Shown: in pieces, positions 54,997 through 64,000 of the stretch
Position numbering within the stretch: the stretch's first letter is position 1
Layout of the letters: each line of letters opens with the position of its first letter
Assembly: GCA_963802765.1 (NCBI GenBank)
Contig: CAWDJZ010000018.1
Location: 89,612 to 153,611 of the forward strand
DNA length: 64,000 nucleotides
Direction: 5' to 3'
Source: Gaiellasilicea sp963802765
GTDB lineage: Bacteria > Actinomycetota > Thermoleophilia > Gaiellales > Gaiellaceae
Notes under the pieces: generated by a model
The model's database searches: none
What the model was told of the DNA's origin: nothing
What the model saw: the letters and a program-made list of their open reading frames with translations, nothing else
Translations under genes and position numbers: made by a program

Positions 54997-56599
54997 CTAT
55001 GGAATGAAGGTTCCTTCCGGCCCCGCCGGTGCAGGGAGCGCGAACGCGCCCGGCACGCGCTGACCCGCGACGCCGTTCACCGTCTCGGTCGAATACGCGT
55101 AGGTGAGCACGGCGAACGCGATTGCATCGGCGTTCACGTCGAGTGCGTGATCGTTGTTGTTCGCGAACGTGTCGCACGCGAGGTGGTAGCAGGGGTCGAA
55201 CTGGGCGCCCGTCGTGCCGCCCCAGATCGCTTGCTGCTCCGCCGTCTTGATCTGTTCGGCGCCCGTGAAGAGGCCCCCCGAGGGAATGCCGTTGTTGATG
55301 AACGCCTGGTAGTCGCTGCGCCCGCTGAACGCCGTGTCGTCGTACGGCTCGTCCAGCAGCGTGTAGAACGACTCGAAGACGTCCTCGATCGCAGTGGAGC
55401 CGGCGCGGGATCGGCACCGGGGCCTCGAAGCTCGACTCGTCGGCGTCGTAGACCATGAAGATGTAGTTCGGCGAGCCGACCATGTCGAAGTTCAGGTAGA
55501 GCGCGATCCGGTCGCGTTCGGCCTGGCTCAGGCCGTTTACGTACGCCGTCGACCCGATCAGGCCCGACTCCTCGGCGCCCCACCACGCAAAGCGCAACGT
55601 GTTCTCCGGCTTCAGCTTCGCGAGCTGCTCGGCGAGCTCCAGCAGAGCGGCGGAACCGCTCCCGTTGTCGTTGATGCCGGGGCCTGCCGGGACGGAGTCG
55701 AGATGAGCTCCGGCCATGACGACGTTGTCGTCGTTGCGCCCCTCGAGCTCGGCGATCACGTTGAGCTGCGGAACGTTGATCACCGAGACGGTCGCCGTCG
55801 TGCCGGCCTGGGCGAGCAACGCACCGGCAGCGAAGCTCGTGCCCACCACCGGGACGTTGATCGTCGTGAAGGCCGAACCGGCCGGCGGCACCGCCGTGAT
55901 GTTGGTGAGGGTGACGCTGCGCGCTGCCGTGTCGCCCTGGTTGAAGAGGATGACTGCGGCCGCGCCTGCGGTCTGGGCATTCGCGACCTTGAGGGAGAAG
56001 CTGCAGCCGCCCCGCTGGATCAGCGCGATCCGGCCGGCGACGAAGCCCGCGAAGTCGTTGACGCCGCCCGGGTCCGCCGTGAGCGGCGCCCCGACCGCGG
56101 CTTCTGTGAATGCTCCATCGCACCCGCTCGTGTTCGCGCGCGGAGGAGTCAGGTTGATGTCGATCGGGGTCACCGCGGCGGTGACCGTACCCAGGGCGCT
56201 GCCCGTGACGCCGCCCGTCGCGTGCGTGGCGACGATCGGTGTCAGCTGCTGGATCGGCTGCGCGACCGTGAAGTCGAACTGGTCGGTCTCGACCGACCAG
56301 CCGGCCGCCTCGAGCGTCTCGATCACGTAGTCGACGCTCGCGTCATACCCGGGTGTCGCGGCCGCGCGCGTGCCGCCGTTCGCGTCTGCGATCGCCTGGA
56401 ATGCAGCCTGATGCTCGCGGACGCCGTCGAGGCGGACGCACTCGAGCAACTTGTCGTACGTGTTGTTCGTCCGCGTGTCGCACGCCGCCTGCGGCGGCGC
56501 ACCGACAGCCGGCGTGACGAGCAGGAACGCAGCCGCCGCAACGGCCGCGACAGTCAGCAAACCGGCCCGCAAAGGGCGTGCCAGGGTGAATCGCGTCAT
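54997..56599 (-). CDS. secreted M28 aminopeptidase with PA domain (frameshifted)
   Basis: About 534 residues. Signal peptide in the first ~30 (LRAGLLTVAAVAAAAFLL). A PA (protease-associated) domain lies at about 130-240 (INLTPPRANTSGCDGAFTE, GRIALIQRGGCSFSLKVANAQ). The M28 core has GAHLDSVPAGPGINDNGSG (metal ligands H and D), WWGAEESGLIGS (catalytic E-E) and NFDMVGSPNY. A one-base change near 55405 leads to IPAGSTAIEDVFESFY, YQAFINNGIPSGGLF and the final ligand H in CYHLACDT, stop at 54997. ATG 56599 has GGAGGGGGAGG upstream. Confidence 0.88.
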
Positions 56600-56728
56600 T
56601 GAATCCTCCCCCTCCTCGTGCGGATCGAGCGAGTCGATCCGGTAGCCAAGTCGCGAGCATAACGCGCTGCGCACCGCGGATTCACCGACAGTGAGTTCCC
56701 AGAGTCGACCGGGTGAAACTCGTCGGGG

Positions 56729-56867
56729 GCGATCCGGATCTCGGCGAGGACGGTGGCGAGCCACCTGACCAACATCTACGCCACTCGGAGTTCACTCGCG
56801 AAAGATCTCGCGCCGCAGGCTGCAAGTAAAGACCCGGCGCCAGAAGGTCAAAGTTCAGACGTTCTGA
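56729..56867 (+). pseudogene. remnant of a LuxR-type HTH domain
   Basis: A frame without a proper start reads RISARTVASHLTNIYA, the second half of a LuxR/NarL HTH; one base later the next frame continues LGVHSRKISRRRLQVKTRRQ to a stop at 56867. Nothing upstream of 56729 completes the domain, so this is a fragment of a regulator, perhaps lost by recombination. It lies in a 740-base stretch (56600-57335) with no intact gene larger than 60 codons. Confidence 0.5.
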
Positions 56868-56906
56868 CAGTTTCCTCCGCTCGGACGCCGTCGTAGCGTC
56901 CAGGCC

Positions 56907-56981
56907 ATGCCGAGCTACCTCCTCGAGACGTTCCTTGCGCCGCGGCGCGGAGAGCGGACGCGCTTCCAAATGAGCGACTGA
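56907..56981 (+). CDS. 24-residue open frame resembling the start of a DUF4242-type protein
   Basis: MPSYLLETFLAPRRGERTRF resembles the N-terminus of small DUF4242-like proteins (usually ~90 residues), but the frame stops after 24 residues at two adjacent TGA codons. Most likely a broken gene start, in the same degraded stretch as the LuxR fragment. Confidence 0.3.
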   Translation: MPSYLLETFLAPRRGERTRFQMSD

Positions 56982-57011
56982 TGACCTGAACCACGGAAGA
57001 CAGCTGAACGG

Positions 57012-57191
57012 TTGGGGCTCGACCAGCGCACGATCCGCTGGCTCGAAGCGCACGGGCACCTCGAGCGGCTGGCGCTGACCGAGCCCCAGATCCACGCCCG
57101 CCTCTACCACGCCCACCTCGCCTACCTCCGCTCGCAAGGCGCGGGCGACCCCGTCGCGCCTGGATCCGCAACCGCCGGCACGCTCCCCTGA
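57012..57191 (+). CDS. possible small protein of unknown function
   Basis: In the same frame as the preceding open frame, after the stops, a further open segment starts at TTG 57012 and codes 59 residues: GLDQRTIRWLEAHGHLERL and QIHARLYHAHLAYLRSQGAG, strongly helical, with normal high-GC codon use. No family that I can name. It may be a piece of a longer protein broken by indels. The bases 57192-57294 show nothing else. Confidence 0.3.
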   Translation: MGLDQRTIRWLEAHGHLERLALTEPQIHARLYHAHLAYLRSQGAGDPVAPGSATAGTLP

Positions 57192-57294
57192 CGCCTGCGT
57201 CTCCGGCGGCCGTCCCGGCGTGCTCCGTCGCCACGGCTACGCCGTGCCTGGCTGTGATCGCGGCGGCATCCGATCTCCGCCTTCGAGGGGCGCC

Positions 57295-57322
57295 CGCCCG
57301 TCCGCGACCTCGCGGACGGGCG
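57295..57322. terminator. hairpin terminator
   Basis: CGCCCGTCCGCG (57295-57306) pairs perfectly with CGCGGACGGGCG (57311-57322) around ACCT. It lies 14 bases past the stop of the CHAP gene (57336) and likely terminates it. Confidence 0.65.
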
Positions 57323-57335
57323 CCCCGCCGCTGCG

Positions 57336-58221
57336 CTAGGGCTTGAAGGCCTTGAAGAGCCGCTCCGTCGCATTGCCCCACTCGCCGTCCGCGCCCGCGC
57401 CGATCTTCTTCTGGAGCCACTTGACCCCGGCCTCAGTCTTCGGGCCCCATTCGCCGTCGACGTCGAGCTTCGGCTTGAAGCCGAGTGAGTTTACGGCTTC
57501 CTGCTGCGCGCGAATCGCACGCGGTTTCGTCATCGGTTTCACCTGCTTGGGCGCCGCGGCCGCCCCGCCGCCGCCGCTCGGGACCCCTCCGCCGGAGCTG
57601 TACGCAGGCCGGCCGTAGCCGAAGATCCGCGAGGTCCGCTGGACAGTCTTCTCGTAGACGCCGTCGCCGTTGAAGAACCGTTGGCCGCCGACCGACCCCG
57701 ACGTGTTGCCGCCGATCGTCTTGATCGTGCTCGGCCCGACGCCGACCACCAGCTCGACGTGTGTGCCGCCGCCTTGGCCGAAGTAGACGATGTCGCCAAC
57801 CCGCGGCTCGGACACGAAGCGGTTCTGCTGCTTGAACCAGCCGACGCCGGAGAGACAGCCGGCCGTCTTGGGCCCCGAGCCGGCGTTGTCGGAGTGCGCC
57901 AGGCAGTAGGAGACGAAGGCGTGGCACCACGGGTAGCCGAAGCCGCCATGCGGGTAGCCCCCGATGGCAGCCGAGCCAGCGGTTGAACTTCGTGTCGTTC
58001 GTGCCCGTCTCCCGGTAGCCGAGATGCTTTCGGGCCTCGGCGACCATCGTCTGGGGCGTGCCGAAGCCGCCGCGAGTGGCGTCATCGGGCTCGCCGCCCT
58101 GGATGCCCTCGCTCTCGATGCGCTTGTCGAGCTCCTCCATCCGCGCGCGGTCCTCCTCGTTGTCCTCCAGGACGACTCCGTCCTCCTCCTGCGCTTCCGG
58201 CTCGGGTGTCTGCTCGGACAT
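57336..58221 (-). CDS. CHAP-domain/peptidoglycan-binding protein (frameshifted)
   Basis: About 295 residues. An acidic N-terminus (EPEAQEEDGVVLEDNEEDRARMEELDK) leads to MVAEARKHLGYRETG; after a frame change near 57965 the CHAP-like core appears: PWCHAFVSYCLAHS (cysteine), GDIVYFGQGGGTHVELVVGV (histidine), IKTIGGNTSG (asparagine), a complete Cys-His-Asn/Asp triad. A Gly/Pro linker and a PG_binding-1-like helix bundle (AQQEAVNSLGFKPKLDVDGEWGPKTEAGVKWLQ) end it. It may be a murein amidase. No signal peptide is seen. Divergent from the lipase-caspase pair. Confidence 0.8.
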
Positions 58222-58297
58222 CAGTGCCTCCTTACGACGAGGGGCGCAACGTGCCGCAGTGCGCTCCTGTTGAACGTAGCTCCGCCCTCATCGGCGG

Positions 58298-58311
58298 TCA
58301 AGGACCCTTGA
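58298..58311. promoter_or_regulatory. palindrome in the CHAP/lipase divergent gap
   Basis: TCAAGG and CCTTGA are inverted around AC, midway in the 180-base gap between the CHAP gene (58221) and the lipase gene (58402). It could be a shared operator. There is no other gene in this gap. Confidence 0.35.
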
Positions 58312-58401
58312 TCCGGGCGCACGGGCGGTGGAGAATCGAGACTCGTCCTGACAGCGCCGTCGAAGGGGCGTGCGGCAGGCACGCCTGGGAAGGGAGCCGC
58401 C

Positions 58402-59782
58402 GTGCCCTCCAGCTACCTCATGCGCGACGTGATCGTCTGCATCCCCGGCATCACGGGCAGCGTGCTCCGCAAGGATGGCAAGGACATCTGGAACGTCTCC
58501 GGCGGCGCGATCCTGAACGCGCTGCGTACGCTCGGGGGCAGCGTCAAGGAGCTGAAGCTCGAGGAGGACCCGGTCGACGCAGACGACGTGGACGGGATCA
58601 CCGCGACCTCCGTGATCCGGGACGTCCACCTCATCCCGGGCCTCTGGAAGATCGACGGGTACACGAAGCTCGTCCGCCACATCGAGGAGCGCTTCGACGT
58701 GAAGCACGGGGAGAATCTGTTCGAGTTCGCCTACGACTGGCGGCGCGACAACCGCGTCGCCTCGCGCCAGCTGGCCACGAAGACCAAGGGCTGGCTCGAC
58801 GCGTGGCGGGCGAAGTCCGGGAACCGCGACGCGAAGCTCGTCCTCATCGGCCACTCAATGGGCGGACTCGTCGCGCGTCACTTCATCGAGTGCCGCGAGG
58901 GCTGGCGCGACACGCGCACCCTCGTCACGATCGGGACGCCGTACGGGGGCTCCCTCTATGCGCTCGGCACGCTCGTCAACGGCAAGAAGGTGAAGTTCTT
59001 CGACCTGACGGAGATCGCGCGCTCGCAGACCGCGGTCTACCAGCTGCTGCCGATCTACCCCTGCTACGACGGCGGCGACGGCAAGCTCGCGCGCGTCGCG
59101 GAGGCGCGGATCCCGAACCTCGACCCGGCCAAGACGAAGGCCGCGCTCGCGTTCCACCACGAGATCCGCGACGCCGTCGACGGAGAACATGAAGACCCCC
59201 GAGTACGCCGACTCGCGCTACGACATCCGCCCGATCGTCGGGATCGAGCAGCCGACCGCCCAGTCGGCTCAGCGCGACGGGGACAAGGTCAAGCTGCTGC
59301 GCCGGCTCGGGAAGGACGACCTGGCGGGCGACGGCACCGTACCGCGTCCGTCCGCAACGCCGAGCGAGTTCGACCGGCTCCAGAACGCGATCTACGCGTC
59401 GGAGCGTCACGCCTCGCTGCAGAACGACGGCGACGTGCTCTTCCAGCTGAACGGGATCCTGACCCAGCCGTCCTTCAACCCGGGCGACTACCGCGACGCG
59501 ACGGGCAAGGTCGGGCAGTCGCTCGACGTCGAGGACTGGCTCACGCCCGACCAGCCGCTCGAGGTGCGCGCGCGGCCGCACGCCGACCCCGGCGGGCTGC
59601 TCGTCGCGGTCGCTGAGGACGCCGAGACGGGTGAGGAGAAGGTGCGCCGGCAGCTCAAGCCCGCCGACGACGGCTGGTACGCGGCGACGCTCGGCCCGCT
59701 GCCGGAGGGCTTGTACCGGGTCACCTCGCTCGGAGGGAGCGTGGAGCCGGTCACGGACCTCGTCACGGTCGTCGGCGAGTAG
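58402..59782 (+). CDS. LCAT-type lipase/acyltransferase-like alpha/beta-hydrolase (frameshifted)
   Basis: About 460 residues. N-terminal IVCIPGITGSVLRKDGKDIWN is the oxyanion/lid region typical of lecithin:cholesterol acyltransferase-like hydrolases; nucleophile S152 is in LVLIGHSMGGLVARHF; IGTPYGGSL follows. After a frame change near 59185 come GDGTVPRPSA (acid region) and ASERHASLQNDGDV (histidine). C-terminal about 90 residues are beta-rich (EDAETGEEKVRRQLKPADDGWY). GTG start 58402 with GGGAAGGGA. The next gene starts 3 bases after the stop, so both are one unit. Confidence 0.82.
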
Positions 59783-59785
59783 CGC

Positions 59786-62288
59786 GTGGCGAACTGGGCA
59801 GTCGTCATCGGTATCGACCAGTACTGGTCGGAAGGAGCCCACCTGCGCGGAGCCGTCCGCGACGCGCTCTCGATGCGGGAATGGCTCGTCGACCCGACTG
59901 GCGGCAACGTGCCGCCCGAGAACATCCAGCTCGTGCTCTCCCGCGCGGATCACAGCCCGGAGGTCGACGAGGTGCTCGCGCCGACGCTCGCGACGAAGGC
60001 GAACATCATCGTCGCGATCAACAACCTCATCGACCTGAGCGGCGGGACGGGCGAGCGGCTCTACTTCTTCTTCGCCGGCCACGGGCTGACTACTCGCGTC
60101 TCGAACCGGGACGAGAGCGCGTTGCTCGCGACCGACTTCACGAGCGTGAACACCGACCACTCGATCGCGCTCCGCTCGCTCTGGGAGTTCTTCGAGACGA
60201 CGCAGTTCGATGACCAGTTCCTCTTCGTGGACGCGTGCCGGAACGTGCCGCCGTGGGGCGAAGGCGCCGAGTTCACGCTCGGCTCGCTGGACGCTGCCGC
60301 GCTCACGCGACCCGGGCGTGCCGCCCGTGCAGCAGTTCATCCTCTACGCCACCTCGCCGAAGCTGAAGGCCGTCGAGGTGCGCGAGACGGCGGGCGAGGA
60401 GCACGGCGCGTTCACCGCCGCGCTGCTCGCCGGGCTGCGCGGCGCGGGCGCGGCGAAAGCGTGGTCGTGGGAGCGGAACTGCTACGAGGTGCGCTGGGAG
60501 CGGCTCGCCGACTACGTCAAGACGCGGATCCAGGACGAGGCGCGCAAGGTCGCCGAGACGCCGGGCGGCGCGCTGCTCCAGATCCCGCAGGACACCGGCA
60601 GCCGCGGCGTGGCCGGGCGGCCCCGCGATGTCGCGGTGACGAGCTTCGCCGACGACGCGTTCCCGAAGGAGCGCCTCGAGGTGCTGCTCGACCCGGACAC
60701 TGCCTATGCCACCGCTGACGTCCGCGTCATCGACGGGCTCGGCGACGTCGTCGCGGGGCAGGTGGGCGGAACGGGCAGCTCCGTCGTCTTCTACCTGCCG
60801 CCGAAGACATATGCGCTGCGTGCTGCGGAGCCAGAGTTGGGCGAGGGTCGGGTCACGGCCCCCGTCGAGCTGTACGCGCCTCTGGCCGAGCCGCCGACGA
60901 TCTCGCTGCGGCCGATTGAAGAGCCCGAGCCGACGCCCGCCCCGGACGAGCCTGCACCAGCCGAGCCCGCCGCCGCCCAGCCGCCCGTGCCGGCCGAGGC
61001 GCCGGCCTCGACGCGCGGAGCCGAGGCGCCCCTCGCCGTAGGCCGGATCCCGCTCGAGGCGCCCGACCCGCTCAGCCTCGTGGACGTGGCCGACGAGACC
61101 GGCCGCGTTTTCAAGGTCGTGCGCGCCGATGAAGCGCTCGAGCTGCCGCCGGGCTTCTACCGCATCCGGCACGTCGGCCCGGAAAGGACGATCGCGTACG
61201 ACCCAGTCGCGCTCGCGTCCGCTGAGACCGAAGCGACCATCCGGCTGGCGGGCACGGAGCCCTCCCCTGCCACGGCCGCGCTCGCGAAGGCGATGGGAGG
61301 GCGCGTCGGGAAGGCGCACACGGTCGAGCTGAGGGGACGCGAGCCCGCGTCCTGGGCGCAGACGTCGACGCTCGTAGCCATGGCCCTCGGCGCCGCGCTG
61401 CAGGGCGAGAAGAGCCGCGCCGCGCTCGATCTCCGCGCGCGACGGGCGTTCGGCCGGCGCAGGACGCGCAGCGGTCTCGCCGTCTACGTCGTCTCGGAGG
61501 AGGGCAAGCTCGACCCGCGCGCGATCGAGTTCCGTGTCTGGCGCTCGGGCGAGGTCGTGCCGCGCAAGACCGAGAGCCTGCGCCTCGTCGAGCCGCAGCT
61601 CGCCGAGCTCGTCCTGCCCCGCGAGCCCGGAAGCTATTGGGTCTCAATGCTTCGCAAGGGCGAAGGACGGCCGATGGTTTTCGCCCAGCACGTGCTGCGC
61701 GACCGCCTCGCGACCCTCGTCGTCCAGCTCACGAAGGGGATCCGGCTGTTCCAGTACCTGCCGCTGCTCGGCGACGGCGACTCGACGACGCCCGAGACCC
61801 TGCGCCGCGTCGAGTACCTCGAGCGCATGCTCCTTGCCGGCCGCCTCGACGGCGCCTACGAGCTCGTCCGCGAGCTCGAGGCCGTCGTGGAGGATGATCC
61901 GTTCGTCGGCTGCCTCTGCGGCTATGTCCTGCTCCGGCTGGGGCGCCTGGACGAGCTCGCGAAGATCGCGGAGACCGTCATCCGGACGGCGCCCCAGCTC
62001 TCCGACGGCTTCATCCTGCAGGGCGAGTGCGCCGCCGCGGCCGGGGCGAGCGCGGCGAAGCAGTCGTTCGCCGAGGCGGTGGCCGCCGGCGTCCCGCTCT
62101 TTGCCGAGGGCCTGACGCGGTTGCTCGAAGGCGCCCGCGTGCACGACATCCGGCACCCGCGCACGGCGATCGTCCGCTACCTCTTCCAGAACCACATGCG
62201 CGGCTCGATGTGGGCCGTCTGCACACCGGCGAAGCTCGAGCCCGGCCGACTGCTCGTCACGGCCGCCAGTCTGGGCTACGAGGCGTGA
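59786..62288 (+). CDS. caspase-like (C14) protease with large C-terminal region (frameshifted)
   Basis: About 833 residues. The N-terminal caspase fold: NWAVVIGIDQYWSEG, LRGAVRDALSMREWL, catalytic H99 in YFFFAGHGL and C151 in LFVDACRNV. Frame changes near 60310; then QQFILYATSPKLKAVEVRE, EEHGAFTAALLAGLRG closes the domain. A Pro/Ala/Glu linker (about 390-430) leads to an uncharacterised beta-rich region and, at about 680-780, TPR-like helices (ERMLLAGRLDGAYELVRELEAV, VLLRLGRLDELAKIAETVI). GTG 59786, 3 bases after the lipase. Such proteases act as switches in bacterial defence or stress. Confidence 0.82.
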
Positions 62289-62390
62289 CGCGACGAGGTC
62301 AGGCGGGACGATCCCGCACAGGCCATGCGGCGACCGGCCCGGTCGCGATTGATCTCGGTACTGGTTCGCGTACAGGAAACGAACGTCTGC

Positions 62391-62396
62391 TATACG
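62391..62396 (+). promoter_or_regulatory. putative -10 element of the M1 peptidase gene
   Basis: TATACG in an AT-richer patch; transcription from about 62403 would give a 45-base leader that holds the ribosome site GAGGGAGAGGAG (62431-62442). Confidence 0.4.
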
Positions 62397-62448
62397 GCCG
62401 GTGTCGCAAACCATCGTCGCAGCGTCCCTAGAGGGAGAGGAGATCGTC

Positions 62449-63960
62449 GTGCGTGTTCCCAGACAGGTGTCCGGAGCGTTGGCAGCAGTGCTGGTGGGGG
62501 CGGGGGCGCTTGCCCTGTCGGCCGGTCCGACGGCCGCCCAGAGCGATCCCCTGGGGCCGAGGTACACGGCCGGGGCGCCTGGTGCGGGCGACTCCTACTT
62601 CCCGTTCGCCGGCAACGGTGGGTACGACGTCCAGCATTACGACCTCGACCTCACTTACACGCCGCCGGCGCCCGCCCCGGCGCCGCTTGTCGGCCAGCTG
62701 AGCGGTGTGGCGACGATCGACCTGGTGGCCACGCAGGACCTGGACCGATTCAACCTCGATTTGCGTGGCCTGGACGTGCAGGCGATCACCGTCGATGGGA
62801 AGCAGGCCAGCGAGGTGGCGCCGCCCGCTGCCGGAGCCGAGGTCGAGGGCGCGGCCTACTGGCAGGTACAGGACGACGCGGCCCGCATCTGGGAGCTCAC
62901 GATCCAGCCCCGCCCCAAGATCAAGCAGGGAGAGACGGTGCGCGTCGTCGTCACCTACGGCGGTGCGACCACCCGGCCGGAAGACATCGAGGGCGCCCTC
63001 TACGGCTGGGTGACCATGCGGGACGGCGCCATGGTGGTGAACGAGCCCGAGGGCTCGATGACCTGGTATCCGGTCAGCGACCACCAGACCGACAAGGCGA
63101 CCTACGGCTTCGAGATCACCGTGCCCGAGGGCAAGGTCGCGGTCGCCAACGGGCTGCCCGCACACGACTCCGTCACCGAGGGCGGGTGGACGACCTGGTT
63201 CTGGGACGCCCCCGACCCGCAGGCCAGCTATCTCACCACCGCCTCGGTCGGTGACTACGACCTGCGCTTCTCCGAGACGGCCGGCGGGCTACCGATCATC
63301 GACGCGGTCGACGACAACCTCACGCCCGCCAACGCGGCCGCTACCGAGGCGAGCCTCGAGCTGCAGGCGGAGATGATCGCCTTCCTCGAGGAGACGTTCG
63401 TGCCGTACCCGTTCAACTCCGCCGGTGCGATCGTCGATGACGACACCGTCGGCTACGCGCTCGAGACGCAGACCCGGCCCGTGTACTCGCGGGTGGCACG
63501 GGAGAGCACCGTCGCCCACGAGCTCGCGCACCAGTGGTTCGGCAACGCCGTGAGCCCGGGGCGGTGGGCGGACATCTGGCTCAACGAGGGCTGGGCCACC
63601 TACGTCGAGTGGTTGTGGAGCGAGGACAGGGGCGGCGACTCGGCCCAGGCGAGCTTCGACGCCGTCATGGAGATACCAGCTGACGACCCGTTCTGGGACC
63701 TGGCAATCGCGGACCCGGGCCCGTTGGGCCTCTTCCATGGCGCGGTCTACGACCGAGGCGCGGCGACGCTGCACGCCCTCCGGGTCAAGGTCGGCGACGA
63801 GACGTTCTTCGCGGCCAGCCAGGAGTGGCTCACGCGCTACGACGACTCGACCGCCACCACCGACGACTTCGAAGCGGTCTTCGAGGAGGTCTCCGGCCAG
63901 GACCTGACCACGTTCTTCGACGTGTGGGTGAGCACGCCGAGCAAGCCCACAACCTGGTGA
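62449..63960 (+). CDS. secreted M1-family zinc aminopeptidase-like protein
   Basis: A 503-residue gluzincin. Residues 1-30 form a signal peptide (GALAAVLVGAGALALS ... TAAQ). The M1 zinc site is HELAHQWFGN with the third ligand E in WLNEGWATYVEW; upstream, the GAMEN-like exopeptidase motif is replaced by VDDDTVGYALETQ, so activity on free N-termini may differ. GTG 62449 has GAGGGAGAGGAG upstream; GTG 62401 is possible but would bury the signal peptide. C-terminus ends QDLTTFFDVWVSTPSKPTTW, as in short actinobacterial M1 proteins lacking domain IV. Confidence 0.87.
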   Translation: MRVPRQVSGALAAVLVGAGALALSAGPTAAQSDPLGPRYTAGAPGAGDSYFPFAGNGGYDVQHYDLDLTYTPPAPAPAPLVGQLSGVATIDLVATQDLDRFNLDLRGLDVQAITVDGKQASEVAPPAAGAEVEGAAYWQVQDDAARIWELTIQPRPKIKQGETVRVVVTYGGATTRPEDIEGALYGWVTMRDGAMVVNEPEGSMTWYPVSDHQTDKATYGFEITVPEGKVAVANGLPAHDSVTEGGWTTWFWDAPDPQASYLTTASVGDYDLRFSETAGGLPIIDAVDDNLTPANAAATEASLELQAEMIAFLEETFVPYPFNSAGAIVDDDTVGYALETQTRPVYSRVARESTVAHELAHQWFGNAVSPGRWADIWLNEGWATYVEWLWSEDRGGDSAQASFDAVMEIPADDPFWDLAIADPGPLGLFHGAVYDRGAATLHALRVKVGDETFFAASQEWLTRYDDSTATTDDFEAVFEEVSGQDLTTFFDVWVSTPSKPTTW

Positions 63961-63984
63961 CGCCTCGGCGTTCGCCGAGAGGCG
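63961..63984 (+). terminator. hairpin terminator of the M1 gene
   Basis: CGCCTCGGCG and CGCCGAGAGGCG form an imperfect stem just after the TGA at 63958-63960. Confidence 0.5.
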
Positions 63985-64000
63985 CGCCGAATAACGACGA

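Noticed and set aside
54890..56764. A longer M28 protein extending to a minus-strand start at 56764.
   Set aside because: The extra 55 N-terminal residues are arginine-rich and precede a clear signal peptide and ribosome site at 56599.

Overview
The window is about 70% G+C with dense, short-spaced genes, many GTG starts, several leaderless-type promoters and F420/flavin-type and DUF4032/DUF6328-type genes. This fits a high-GC actinobacterium. Thermoleophilia (Gaiellales/Solirubrobacterales-like) is my best guess, but it is an inference from gene content; there is no rRNA or marker gene here to prove it. I found no tRNA, rRNA, CRISPR array, IS element or prophage.

Layout. 0-8 kb: an aldo/keto reductase, then a complete five-gene oligopeptide ABC importer (DppB-C-D-F-A type, all stop/start overlaps) facing an M24 Xaa-Pro-type peptidase, so peptide uptake and cleavage sit together. 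8-15 kb: a luciferase-like oxidoreductase, a branched-chain-amino-acid-type binding protein, and on the other strand an operon of a DAO-family FAD oxidase with LivH-M-G-F. 15-28 kb: accessory metabolism and envelope genes: M23-like factor, hydrolase, flavin reductase, disulfide reductase, cytochrome P460-like protein, STAS protein, secreted glycosidase, XRE regulator, AKR/ornithine cyclodeaminase/threonine dehydratase-like operon, and tandem YcaQ-type winged-helix proteins. 28-35 kb: cystathionine gamma-synthase-like enzyme, then a stretch very rich in frameshifts (MBL hydrolase, MFS, MATE), then a glycosyltransferase and an epimerase. 35-39.6 kb: glycogen-debranching-type enzyme, SDR, a duplicated palindromic repeat, CDF metal exporter. 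39.6-48 kb: a sugar ABC operon (ATPase, lipoprotein, MalF- and MalG-type permeases) running on into an FAD enzyme, a membrane-anchored beta-helix protein and a DUF4032 kinase-like protein. 48-52 kb: PpiB cyclophilin and an FtsH-like AAA protease operon. 52-55 kb: LysR facing isocitrate lyase, and a REC-only response regulator. 55-64 kb: M28 peptidase, a decayed LuxR fragment, a CHAP/peptidoglycan-binding protein, a lipase-caspase gene pair and an M1 peptidase.

About 30 single-base frameshifts interrupt otherwise well-conserved genes, concentrated between 10 and 15 kb and between 24 and 60 kb. Their clean in-frame continuation on both sides suggests consensus errors in an assembly more than real gene death, so frameshifted genes are listed over their full span with the shift position given.

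The most interesting candidates are the caspase-like protease coupled to an LCAT-type lipase (58.4-62.3 kb), a MalF-type permease with an inserted extracytoplasmic beta-sandwich-like domain (42.2-43.5 kb), two roughly 90-bp inverted-repeat elements that supply the stop codons of both convergent genes flanking them (16.4 and 48.0 kb), and a family of GACGTGTC/GGGG palindromes (38.5 and 54.4 kb).
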